Source: Glebionis coronaria
Taxonomy: Eukaryota > Streptophyta > Magnoliopsida > Asterales > Asteraceae
Reading direction: 5' to 3'
Assembly (NCBI GenBank): GCA_025667525.1
Contig: JANFOE010002249.1
Coordinates: forward strand, 1-64,000
Length of the DNA stretch: 64,000 nt
Of this stretch, positions 10,605 through 21,279 are shown piece by piece. Both the position numbers and the translations under genes were made by a program. The notes beneath the pieces are model-generated. The model was given only the letters and a program-made list of their open reading frames with translations. It searched no databases and was not told the origin of the DNA. Numbering within the stretch: the stretch's first letter is position 1; each line of letters opens with the position of its first letter.

Positions 10605-11045
10605 TTTCCCTGGCGACACAATGACGCCAGGGATAACTCATTTTCCCTGGCGACAACGCTGACGTGTCGATAAAGCAGATTTACTTTTTGGTCAAAGTTT
10701 GACTAGGGTTTCCCTGGCGACATGTCGCCAGGGATAATCCGTCCAAAATAAGATACCAAATGAAAGAGCGCGAAATTTTCCATCCAATGTATCCCTGGCG
10801 ACATGTCGCCAGGGAAACTTTGTCCAAAGTTATCCCTGGCGACATGTCGCCAGGGAAACTTCGTCCATCGTATTTAACAATAATTATTTTTTGCTGATAA
10901 CCTGCCAAATTTATCCCTGGCGACATGTCGCCAGGGAAACTTTGTTATACGTAATTAGCTTCAAAGTTAAGCAGAAAATGTGTGGCGGGCATTTACCCGC
11001 CAAATCCCAAAAGTTTCCCTGGCGTGTCGCTAGAGAAACTCCCTG
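10605..11045. repeat. CACTA left subterminal palindrome cluster
   Basis: At least seven copies or partial copies of a palindrome with half-site TTTCCCTGGCGACA followed by its own reverse complement, sharing the core GGCGACATGTCGCC. Clear full copies lie near 10709, 10790, 10831 and 10914. Shortened or mutated copies are at about 10609, 10646 and 11016. In other CACTA elements short subterminal repeats bind the element's TnpA-type protein; that role is inferred here from position. Confidence 0.85.
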
Positions 11046-11090
11046 GCATATATATAATTAGTTTTTTGCTTGTTATGAAAAATTATTAAT

Positions 11091-11500
11091 TATTCCATAT
11101 AATTATTATTTTAACTATCGATCCGATGTTATTTTATTTTTGCGACTTTTATATAATAAAAATGAGACATTTATAAAACAAATATTTATTTATTCCAAAT
11201 AATTATTATTTTAACTATCGATCCGATGTTATTTTATTTTTGCGACGTTTATATAATAAAAATGAGACATTTATAAAACAAATATTTATTTATTCCAAAT
11301 AATTATTATTTTAACTATCGATCCGATGTTATTTTATTTTTGCGACGTTTATATAATAAAAATAAGACATTTATAAAACAAATATTTATTTCTTCCAAAT
11401 AATTATTATTTTAACTATCGATCCAATGTTATTTTATTTTTGCGACGTTTATATAATAAAAATGAGACGTTTATAAAACAAATATTTATTTATTCCAAAT
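11091..11500. repeat. 100-bp tandem repeat, about four units
   Basis: AT-rich units with a period of exactly 100 bp. The anchor TTAACTATCGATCC recurs at 11111, 11211, 11311 and 11411. Unit differences are a few single bases. The equivalent array in the second CACTA copy is at about 52314-52725. No coding potential. Confidence 0.9.
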
Positions 11501-11657
11501 ATTACATAAAACCTTTTGTAATATCACATGGGAGACTTACAGACAAACAATCCTAAACATAATTTTATTCGTCACGGACACTTAAACATGCGCTTAATTA
11601 AACATGGATATTACAACGACATTAGACTCGTAAACACGGAAAAAAACAAATCACAAA
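11501..11657. other. Downstream flank of the GRF gene
   Basis: Non-coding AT-rich sequence between the 100-bp repeats and the stop codon of the antisense GRF zinc-finger gene. It is probably that gene's 3' untranslated region on the minus strand. No recognisable poly(A) signal stands out. Confidence 0.35.
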
Positions 11658-12161
11658 CTAGTTCAAACTAAGGTTCCCCATGTCATCGTAAAGGTCGTGA
11701 AGTAGTGCAGTTGAATCCATTGTATGCCTATCGCAATTTTTGTACAACTCTACTGTACTCTCAAGTACCATTATCATTCCATTCAAGCGCACACAGTTTG
11801 CACACGTTGAAGAGCTTGGAGAAGAAATTGGAGTCCTTGAAGGTTTCGAAGAAGAGCTTGGAGGAGAAAAGCTCGTTGAAGGTCTTGAAGAAGAGCTTGG
11901 AGGAGAAAAGCTCGTTGAAGGTCTTGAAGAAGAGCTTGGAGGAGAAAAGCTGATTGAACCTCCAAGAGAATTGACAAGTAGTCTGACTCGTTCGTCTTTC
12001 CGTAAAAATAATCTGCATCCATATGAAACTGAAGGTTTCACCTTTGAACATGGACAAGCATAGTACTGTCTACCAAAGGTATCATCTTGCCACGATTTTC
12101 GAAGAACTACATCTCCACGTCCACACGTACACAGAAAAGCTTCATGATTCAACATCTTCAT
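11658..12161 (-). CDS. GRF-type zinc-finger protein carried by CACTA, copy B
   Basis: 167 residues, antisense to the transposase genes. The N-terminal GRF-type finger is visible: C11-T-C13, then G30-R31-Q-Y-Y-A-C36 and C49 (family pattern CxC...GRxFYxC...C..F..W.DE). Residues about 66-115 are three repeats of a Ser/Pro block (SFSPPSSSSRPST). The C-terminal part (CANCVRLNGMIMVLEST) could form a short helix or coiled coil. GRF fingers bind single-stranded DNA or nucleic acid in several nucleases and helicases; the role here is unknown. In this copy the usual aromatic WxDE is RxDE, while the copy at 52880-53383 keeps W. Upstream, 14-bp repeats contain E2F-type sites. Confidence 0.7.
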   Translation of the reverse strand: MKMLNHEAFLCTCGRGDVVLRKSWQDDTFGRQYYACPCSKVKPSVSYGCRLFLRKDERVRLLVNSLGGSISFSPPSSSSRPSTSFSPPSSSSRPSTSFSPPSSSSKPSRTPISSPSSSTCANCVRLNGMIMVLESTVELYKNCDRHTMDSTALLHDLYDDMGNLSLN

Positions 12162-12285
12162 AATAACAATGTGTTTGTGATGATAAGTGTGTGTGATCTG
12201 CTGGTGGTTGTGATGATAAGGAGTGTGTGTGGTTCTCCTTTTATGCTAAAAAAGTGAGGGAAATTGTAACATTTTCTCTCAGATG

Positions 12286-12369
12286 TTTTCCCTCCAATAT
12301 TTTCCCTCCAATATTTTCCCGCCAATGTTTTCCCGCCAATATTTTCCCGCCAATGTTTTCACGCCAATG
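12286..12369. promoter_or_regulatory. 14-bp tandem array with E2F-type motifs, copy B
   Basis: Six units of TTTTCCCKCCAATR with a 14-bp period. Units 3-5 contain exact TTTCCCGC (12315, 12329, 12343), matching the plant E2F consensus TTTSSCGC. Every unit also contains CCAAT. The array lies 125-208 bp upstream of the antisense GRF gene start and abuts the 41-bp satellite. Regulation by E2F or CCAAT-binding factors is an inference from the motifs. Confidence 0.6.
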
Positions 12370-15300
12370 TCTTGGTTACACGTTAGATGTTAAATGGATG
12401 AGTCGGTATGCATTTGTTAAACGTTAGATGTTCAATGGATGAGTCGGTATGTCTTGGTTACACGTTAGATGTTCAATGGATGACTCGACATGTCTTGGTT
12501 ACATGTTAGATGTTCAATGGATGAGTCGGTATGTGTTGGTTACACGTTAGATGTTCAATGGATGAGTAGACATGTCTTGGTTACACGTTAGATGTTCAAT
12601 AGATGAGTCGGTATGTATTTGTTAAACGTTATAAGTTAAACATAGATGCGTCGGTATGTGTTGGTTACACGTTAGATGTTCAATGGATGAGTAGACATGT
12701 CTTGGTTACACGTTAGATGTTCAATGAATGAGTCGGCATGTCTTGGTTACACGTTAGATGTTCAATGGATGAGTCGGTTTGCATTTGTTAAACGTTAGAT
12801 GTTCAATGGATGAGTCGGTATGTGTTGGTTACACGTTAGATGTTCAGTGGATGAGTCGACATGTCTTAGTTACACGTTAGATGTTCAATGAATGAGTCGG
12901 CATGTCTTGGTTACACGTTAGATGTTCAATGCATGAGTCGGTTTGCATTTATTAAACGTTAGATGTTCAATGGATGAGTCGTTATGTGTTGGTTACACGT
13001 TAGATGTTCAATAGATGAGTAGACATGTCTTGGTTACACGTTAGATGTTCAATGAATGAGTCAGCATGTCTTGGTTACACGTTAGATGTTCAATGGATGA
13101 GTCGACATGTCTTGGTTACACGTTAGATGTTCAATAGATGAGTCGGTATGCATTTGTTAAACGTTAGAAGATAAACATGGATGAGTCGGTATGTGTTATT
13201 TACACGTTAGATGTTCAATAGATGAGTAGACATGTCTTGGTTACACGTTAGATGTTCAATGAATGAGTCGACATGTCTTGGTTACACGTTAGATGTTCAA
13301 TGGATGAGTCGGTTTGCATTTGTTAAACGTTAGATGTTCAATGGATGAGTCGGTATGTGTTGGTTACACGTTAGATGTTCAGTGGATGAGTCGACATGTC
13401 TTAGTTACACGTTAGATGTTCAATGAATGAGTCGGCATGTCTTGGTTACACGTTAGATGTTCAATGCATGAGTCGGTTTGCATTTATTAAACGTTAGATG
13501 TTCAATGGATGAGTCGGTATGTGTTGGTTACACGTTAGATGTTCAATGTATGAGTAGACATGTCTTGGTTACACGTTAGATGTTCAATGAATGAGTCGGC
13601 ATGTCTTGGTTACACGTTAGATGTTCAATGGATGAGTTGACATGTCTTGGTTACACGTTAGATGTTCAATAGATGAGTCGGTATGCATTTGTTAAACGTT
13701 AGAAGATAAACATGGATGAGTCGGTATGTGTTGTTTACACGTTAGATGTTCAATAGATGAGTAGACATGTCTTGGTTACACGTTAGATGTTCAATGAATG
13801 AGTCGGCATGTCTTGGTTACACGTTAGATGTTCAATGGATGAGTCGGTTTGCATTTGTTAAACGTTAGATGTTCAATGGTTGAGTCGATATGTGTTGGTT
13901 ACACGTTAGATGTTCAATGGATGAGTAGACATGTCTTGGTTACACGTTAGATGTTCAATGAATGAGTCGGCATGTCTTGGTTACACGTTAGATGTTCAAT
14001 GGATGAGTCGACATGCCTTGGTTACACGTTAGATGTTCAATAGATGAGTCGGTATGCATGTGTTAAACGTTAGAAGTTAAACATGGATGAGTCGGTATGT
14101 GTTGGTTACACGTTAGATGTTCAATGGATGAGTAGACTTGTCTTGGTTACACGTTAGATGTTCAATGAATGAGTCGACATGTCTTGGTTACACGTTAGAT
14201 GTTCAATGGATGAGTCGGTTTGCATTTGTTAAACGTTAGATGTTCAATGGATGAGTCGGTATGTGTTGGTTACACGTTAGATGTTCAATGGATGAGTCGA
14301 CATGTCTTAGTTACACGTTAGATGTTCAATGAATGAGTCAGCATGTCTTGGTTACACGTTAGATGTTCAATGGATGAGTCGGTTTGCATTTGTTAAACTC
14401 TAGATGTTCAATGGATGAGTCGGTATGTGTTGGTTATACGTTAGATGTTCAATGGATGAGTAGACATGTCTTGGTTACACGTTAGATGTTCAATGAATGA
14501 GTCGGCATGTCTTGGATACACGTTAGATGTTCAATGGATGAGTCGACATGTCTTTATTACACGTTAGATGTTCAATAGATGAGTCGGTATGCATTTGTTA
14601 AACGTTAGAAGTTAAACATGGATGCGTCGGTATGTGTTGGTTACACGTTAGATGTTCAATGGATGAGTAGACATGTCTTGGTTACACGTTAGATGTTCAA
14701 TGAATGAGTCGGCATGTCTTGGTTACACGTTAGATGTTCAATAGATGAGTCGGTTTGCATTTGTTAAATGTTAGATGTTCAATGGATGAGTCGGTATGTG
14801 TTGGTTACACGTTAGATGTTCAATGGATGAGTAGACATGTCTTGGTTACACGTTAGATGTTCAATGAATGGGTCGGCATGTCTTGGTTACACGTTAGATG
14901 TTCAATGGATGAGTTGACATGTCTTGGTTACACGTTAGATGTTCAATAGATGAGTCGGTATGCATTTGTTAAATGTTAGAAGTTAAACATGGATGATTCG
15001 GTATGTGTTGGTTACACGTTAGATGTTCAATGGATGAGTTGACATGTCTTGGTTACACGTTAGATGTTCAATGAATGAGTCGGCATGTCTTGGTTACACG
15101 TTAGATGTTCAATGGATGAGTCTGTTTGCATTTGTTAAACTTTAGATGTTCAATGGATGAGTCGGTATGTGCTGGTTACACGTTAGATGTTCAATGGATT
15201 AGTCGACATGTCTTGGTTACACGTTAGATGTTCAATGAATGAGTCGACATGTCTTGGTTACACGTTAGATGTTCAATGGATGAGTCGACATGTCTTGGTT

Positions 15301-15690
15301 ACACGTTAGATGTTCAATAGATGAGTCGGTATGCATTTGTTATACGTTAGAAGTTAAACATGGATGAGTCGGTATGTGTTGGTTACACGTTAGATGTTCA
15401 ATGGATGAGTAGACATGTCTTGGTTACACGTTAGATGTTCAATGGATGAGTCGATATGCATTTGTTAAACGTTAGATGTTCAATGGATGAGTCGGTATGT
15501 GTTGGTTTCATGTTAGATGTTCAATGGATGAGTAGACATGTCTTGGTTACACGTTAGATGTTCAAAGCATGAGTCAGCATGTCTTGGTTACACTTTAGAT
15601 GTTCAATGGATGACTCGACATGTCTTGGTTACATGTTAGATGTTCAATGGATGAGTCGGTATGCATTTGTTAAACGTTAGATGTTAAATG
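12366..15690. repeat. 41-bp satellite array with higher-order structure, copy B
   Basis: About 81 head-to-tail monomers. A typical monomer is CATGTCTTGGTTACACGTTA then GATGTTCAATGGATGAGTCGA. Variant classes differ at the CATGTCTTGG / TATGTGTTGG / TTTGCATTTG segment and at TAGACATG / CGGCATG / CGACATG. Distinct variants recur 535 bp apart, for example GCATGAGTCGG at 12931 and 13466 and the AGATAAACAT variant near 13170 and 13705. This defines a 13-monomer higher-order repeat. It is non-coding, with only trivial reading frames. Confidence 0.92.
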
Positions 15691-15754
15691 GTTACCGAAT
15701 TAGAATAAATCGAGAAACTAAACGGACTAAATCGGAATGAATTTAGAAATTAAA

Positions 15755-16316
15755 CTGACCGGGAAGATATTATTATTTGATAAATAATAATAATTATTTT
15801 ATAAATAATAATAACAATTATTATTTTATAAATAATAATAATAATTATTATTATTTTATTACTAACTATAATAATATATAAGTAATAATAAATTTTATTT
15901 TGACAAATATTATCTCCTGCGACAACTTGGACTTTCCCTGACCGGGATGATATTATTATTTTATAAATAATAATAATTATTTTATAAATAATAATAATAA
16001 TTATTATTATTTTATAAATAATAATAATAATTATTATTATTTTATTACTAATTATAATAATATATAAGTAATAATAAATTTTATTTTGACAAATATTATC
16101 CTCTGCGACAACTTGGACTTTCCCTGACCGGGATGATATTCTTATTTTATAAATAATAATAATTATTTTATAAATAATAATAATAATAATAATTATTTTA
16201 TAAATAATAATAATAATAATAATAATAATTATTTTATTACTAATTATAACAATATATAAGTAATAATAAATTTTATTTTGACAAATATTATCCCCTGCGA
16301 CAACTTTGACTTCCCA
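15755..16316. repeat. AT-rich triplicate repeat
   Basis: Three units starting CTGACCGGGA at 15755, 15948 and 16124 (193, 176 and about 193 bp). Each is mostly TAATAATAAT / ATTATTATTA and can fold back on itself. Each ends with ATTATCCCCTGCGACAACTT or a near copy, whose CTGCGACA resembles the element palindrome half-site. Open frames through it are runs of Ile and are artefacts. Confidence 0.85.
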
Positions 16317-16560
16317 TGGCGACGTGTCGCCAGGGATAGTTTCCCTTGCGACATGTCGCCAGGGAAGGTTTGGGAGAAACGACAAAAGAAATTAGGTACG
16401 TATATATGCGTTGAAAAGTAAAATGTATCCCTGGCGACATGTCGCCAGGGAAACTTAGTCACAACCCTCCAAAAAGTTTCAATCACGCGCGTTTTTGGCT
16501 AAACGACAAAAGTAGATAGTATCCCTGGCGACATGTCGCCAGGGATTGTCGCTAGGGAAA
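16313..16560. repeat. Internal CACTA palindrome cluster upstream of transposase
   Basis: Four palindromes of the subterminal family near 16313, 16343, 16427 and 16519, more than 5 kb from either end. Another diverged copy (CCCCGGCGACATGTCG) is at 17140-17163. Their position just ahead of the transposase gene region suggests a promoter role, possibly autoregulation by the element's DNA-binding protein. That is inference. Confidence 0.75.
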
Positions 16561-17257
16561 CGGTGGACCTTTATTGACTAGATCTGCTTTCACTTTTCTC
16601 ATAACTCTTATCCAAAAGAACCCACTTTCTCTTCTTCTTCGCTGCTTAACATCATCACCACCATCACCTTCACACCACAATCACCACCATCATTATCATC
16701 ACCACCACCACTAGTCACACCACCTCACCACCACACTTGCACACGTGCACCACTTCGCCACCACTTCGCCACCAATCCGCTGACTGCCACCACTCTAACG
16801 ACTACCACCACTCCGACGAGTCCAATCTTTCCCACTTTTCTTCTTTTTCTAACATCCAATCTTTCCAGATTTTAAAAGGTTGTAATTTTAATTTTTGATT
16901 TTGATTTTATAATAAAAAAATTTGTTTATCTTATTATGATTGATAATTAAAATGGGTTTGTTTTATGTTATCGTAGCCCTGACTGCGGCCGGAGACGCAA
17001 CCCCGACCACAGCCGAGACCACAGCCGACAACCACCACAGCCCGACGCCAACAACCCCGACCAAACCCGGCTAAGAAGTATGTTTTTTAAACTCTTATTC
17101 ATAATACATATAATTATTTATTTATTTATTCATTTAGGTTTCCCCGGCGACATGTCGTCGGGGTTTATAAACTAGTTAAATTTGGTTAAACGAAAATACA
17201 AACACTCCTTAACATTTTTAAACGCACAACCAAACACTCCTTATGCTACCTTTTTTA
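16561..17257 (+). other. Leader region of the CACTA transposase gene
   Basis: A CA-rich stretch (CACCACCATCACC-type, about 16648-16810) is followed by an AT-rich stretch with a likely acceptor at about 16976. A Thr/Pro/Ala-rich open frame (about 16977-17074) then ends in a stop. In other plants the TNP2 N-terminal transposase-associated domain would be encoded upstream of 17755. I find only its very end (YTTWVRHGE) and no CxxC cluster here, so the 5' exons are either unrecognisable or lost. A diverged palindrome lies at 17140-17163. Confidence 0.4.
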
Positions 17258-17754
17258 TGAGAATAAACTGATAAGCTTATCCGAATAATCTGTTTTCAAA
17301 CAGCTTATCCTGATAATCTTATCAGGACAAGCTGTTTGAAAATAGCTTATCCTAATAAGTTAATCGGGACAAGCTGTTTGAAAACAGCTTATCCTGATAA
17401 TCAGAATAAACTGTTTTTAAACAGCTTATCCTGATAAGCTTATCAGGACAAGCTGTTATCAAATAGCTTATTCTGATAAGATTATCGGGATAAGCTGTTC
17501 TCAAACAGCTTATCCTAATAAGCTTATCAGATAAGCTGTTTGAAAACAGCTTATCCTGATAATCTTATCGGGACAAGCTATTTGAAAACAGCTTATCCTA
17601 ATAAGTTAATCGGGACAAGCTGTTTGAAAACAGCTTATCCTGATAATTAGAATAAGCTGTTTTTAAACAACTTATCCTGATAAGCTTATCAGGACAAGCT
17701 GTTATCAAACAGCTTATTCTGATAAGATTATCGGGATAAGCTGTTTTCAAATAG
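17258..17754. repeat. Hairpin-forming inverted-repeat array 1 (intron)
   Basis: About 500 bp built from alternating self-complementary blocks: AAGCTGTTTGAAAACAGCTT and ATCCTGATAAGCTTATCAGG and variants. Nearly every 20 bp can pair with its neighbour, so the transcript could form a ladder of hairpins. It ends exactly at a candidate splice acceptor (CAAATAG at 17748-17754) ahead of the transposase exon, so it is probably intronic. A second array is at 21980-22245 and the equivalent in CACTA copy C is at 57938-58473. Confidence 0.8.
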
Positions 17755-20700
17755 TTATACAACATGGGTACGCCATGGTGAACCGGCTCCTCCTACACCT
17801 ACACCTCCTCCACCACCACCGCCACCACTGCCAATAATAGATAACACAAGAGAACCTTTGATTAGTGACATGACATCGTTACTTGATGATCTTACCTATA
17901 TTCCTTCGGACTATATTCCTCCTCCACCTCCTCCTAACTCAAGTAACAGACCGACTCAAGCTAACGAGTTTGAAGAGTTATATCGCAGTGCCAATGATCC
18001 GTTGTACCCTGGTTGTGTAGAAGCGACTCGATTAGACTTTATGGCAAAGTTTACACATTATAAGGCCAAAGGTAAAATCACTGATACCATATTCAAAGAT
18101 ATTCTAGAGTTTTTGCAAATTATCTTTCCCCCAAGCAGAGGATTCAAGCTCCCACCGTCATACTATGCAATAAATAAGACATTTAAAACGATCGGGTTAG
18201 GGTACGATTCGATACATGCTTGTGAACACGATTGTTGCTTATTTCGGGAAGGATATGCCGATTTAGATTTCTGTCCGGTGTGTAATACAAGTAGATGGAA
18301 AGACACTAACACGCCGGGGAAGAAAGTTCCTAAAAAGGTGTTGCGTTACTTTCCGATCATTCCTAGACTAAAACGTTTGTACAAGTCTAGTAAAAGTGCA
18401 AATGATATGATTTGGCATGCAACTAGAAAGTGTACGGAGCCCGGTAAGATGCAACACCCGTGTGATGGTGCGGCTTGGAAGAAATTTGACGCCAAGTATG
18501 CTGATTTTGCAGCAGAACCAAGAAATGTTCGATTAGGGTTGGCTGCTGATGGTTTCAATCCATTCGGCAACCTTAGTCAGACTTACAACATGTGGCCGGT
18601 GATATTGACAACATACAACCTGCCTCCGTGGTTGTTTATGAAAGAGAGTTCTTTAATGCTGACGTTGTTAATTCCTGGCCCTAAATCCCCGGGCAAGGAC
18701 ATTGATGTTTACTTGAGACCTTTAATTGATGATCTAAAAATTTTATGGGATGGTGTCAGTACTATAGACCAAGCTAAAGGCGAGGCATTCACCATGAGAG
18801 CGATGCTTTTATGGACCATCAATGATTTTCTGGCTCGAAGTAGTTTGTCTGGGTATAGTGGGCAAGGTTACAAGGCTTGCCCTACATGTAATGACGACAC
18901 TCCATATCTTCATGTGGCAAGCAAAATAACTTATGTTGGCCATAGAAGATTCTTACCGCCCCGCCATAAATCCAGGTCTTCACGTTTATTCAATGGTAAA
19001 CCCGAACACCATCCCCATCCTAGAACATTTACCATGGACCAGATTAACCATCAACATGCTTCACTGCCAAATCGACTGCCAGGTAAACATAAGGATTACG
19101 GGGGTGTGAAGATAAAACGCAATTTTCGCCTTGAGCCTAACTGGTCTAAACGGTCTATTTTTTACGAGCTTGAGTATTGGCCTTTTCTTTCACTAAGACA
19201 CAATTTAGACATCATGCATATCGAAAAAAATGTGTTGGAGGCCATCCTGAACACTTTGTTGATGAATGAAAAATCTGAAGACACTGTCAAGGCAAGACAA
19301 TTCTTGGAAAAGTTGGGCATTCAAAAAAGCTTGTGGCTCACCCAAAATAAAAACGGGAAGTGCAAGAAGCCTCGGGCTTCGTATTCCTTCACACCAGAGA
19401 ACAGGAAAAAGTTTTGTCAGTACATCAAAAGTGTTAAACTACCAGATGGGTTCGGATCCAACTTTAAGCACAAAGTGACCGATAACGATACCAATATAAC
19501 GGGCATGAAGTCTCATGACTGTCATATAATGATGCAACGTTTACTTCCTCTTCAGGAATACTTGCCTGCTGAGATTGCAAGACCACTGATCGACCTATGT
19601 AACTTGTTTAAGCAACTATGCTCTGTAACTTTAATGGTGGATGACATGTTGACTGCTGTAAAAAAGGTGGTTGACATTTTGTGCGATCTTGAGCTCATAT
19701 ATCCTCCTGATTTCTTTGACATTATGGTTCACTTGGTTATCCATTTACCTGATGAGGCCATTGAAGGCGGGCCTATCCGCCCCCGGTGGATGTATCCATT
19801 TGAAAGATACATGAAAGAGCTAAAAGGTTATGTACGAAATAAAGCTAAGCCAGAAGGTTCGATTGCGGAGGGTTATGTTGCACAAGAAGCATTGGCTTTC
19901 TGTTCTAAGTATTTTCGGGATGATGTTACCACTAAATTTAATCGTCTCGACCGTAATGTGGACCCCCCTCCCCCAACGTGTCAGTTTCAGGTGTTCCGAT
20001 CGGTATGTAACCCGCTTGGGAAAAAGTCGTTTATTCTGTTCCCTTATTAAGAGTTCAAGAAAGTGGAATGGTATGTACTAAACAACAGTCCTGAAATCGA
20101 CAAGTATATTTCCGAGTTCAAGAGGTACGCGTTTTTTATTTTATTTTGAAACTTCTTTTTCTTAACAATAACGACTTATTCTAATACCATGAATGTTTTT
20201 CAGATTATATCCTGACAAAGACACGAAAAAAGAATTCCCCGCGTGGTTTGGGAAAATGGTAAACTTAGACTTATCTTGTGTACTTACATGTAAAAAAATA
20301 ATATTATTATAAATAGTTTTCTGTACCTAATCCTTTATTCCTCATAGATCCGTCAACGTCACGTAGACAATGACAAAGACCCAGAGGTTATCCAAACCAG
20401 CGAGTTATTCGCTTTGGCTTATGGACCATCACCACATCCAATCTCACTAAACTCTTGCATAGTCGACGGTGTGAGGTATGTCGTACACAGTCGCGATGAA
20501 CGTCGTACAACTCAAAACAGCGGCATTTATGCGCCTGGCCCTGAGAACACAATGGCTTATGGTCAGCTTCAACAGATCCTCGTGTTTCCTTATTTGTCGT
20601 TCAGTGTTGTGTTGTTCAAAGTTAAGTGGTTCGACACTCGCCCCATATTACATAAACACCGTCTTATCTATAGAAACAACATGACTCAACTCACCGACAC

Positions 20701-21109
20701 AAGAGCTGAGTGGTGGAAAGATGATCAATACATTCTCGCAACACAAGTCAAACAAGTCTTCTACATCGAAGATAAGAACAAACCCAACTGGAAGGTCGTT
20801 GAACATGTTAATCATAAAAAGTTTTCCAACGGGGGTGTCATAGTGTCAGATGTCGTTCCTGATATTATACATTTCGGCAACTCATCTGATCTACCACTTT
20901 CCACTGATTTGAATGACTTGGGTGATGTGACCTTGCATATAGATGGCCAAGAAACGGAGGTTGATGCACCGCCAAATATCATTGATGTTGATGACGAAGA
21001 CGATGGTATTACTGATGATGAAGACGCCCCTCATGATTTAAGTGATGAAGAACGTGTGAATGATGATGATGGTGAAGACAGAGTTTATTCAAGTGAAGAA
21101 GAAGATTGA
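17755..21109 (+). pseudogene. CACTA TNP2-type transposase gene
   Basis: Exons are about 17755-20124, 20204-20258 and 20348-21109, with GT/AG introns. The first exon opens with YTTWVRHGEP, the end of the transposase-associated domain, then a Pro-rich linker. The TNP2 (Transposase_21) region follows, with HACEHDCCLFREGY, FCPVCNTSRW, LAADGFNPFGN, YNLPPWLFMKES, ACPTCNDDTPY and RHNLDIMHIEKNV. A DUF4218 region comes next (LPAEIARPLIDLCNLFKQLC, YPFERYMKELK). Exon 3 carries DUF4216-type sequence (VVLFKVKWFD, YILATQVKQVFYIED) and an acidic tail. An in-frame TAA at 20048-20050, just before EFKKVEWYVLNN, interrupts the frame, and the N-terminal domain is missing. The product would cut the CACTAC ends if repaired. 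TAA avoidance by a ~50-nt intron is possible but unlikely. Confidence 0.85.
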
Positions 21110-21279
21110 CCTTTAGTTGTAACTTGCAAAAGATACTTATTTGTTTGAATGATTGAATCTAATTGTTGTGGATTGTTTAAATTTGTATATTTATTTGGAT
21201 GTGTTGTATTTGGATTTGTGCATGCTTATATTAATTTGGACATGAATTTGTCTATGTTATGCTAATTGTACTTGTACAG

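Noticed and set aside
10681..10926. ORFs with SLATCRQG or SPGDMSPG repeats in the subterminal regions
   Set aside because: They are translations of the CCCTGGCGACATGTCGCC palindromes and have no coding support.
11705..12063. Plus-strand and other-frame ORFs with KSLEEKSSLKVLKK or EELGGEKLVEGLE repeats
   Set aside because: These are shadows of the Ser/Pro repeats of the antisense GRF gene. The GRF finger spacing and codon pattern favour the minus frame.
12366..15690. CRISPR-like repeat array
   Set aside because: Units are contiguous 41-bp monomers with no unique spacers, and the context is a plant transposon.
12366..15690. Hammerhead ribozyme or retrozyme motif suggested by GATGAGTC
   Set aside because: The required CTGATGA and GAAAC core elements with pairing stems are not present in the monomer.
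15750..16385. 211-codon minus-strand ORF rich in Ile
   Set aside because: It is translation of the TAATAA-type repeat. It has no protein-like composition and changes by triplet slippage between copies.
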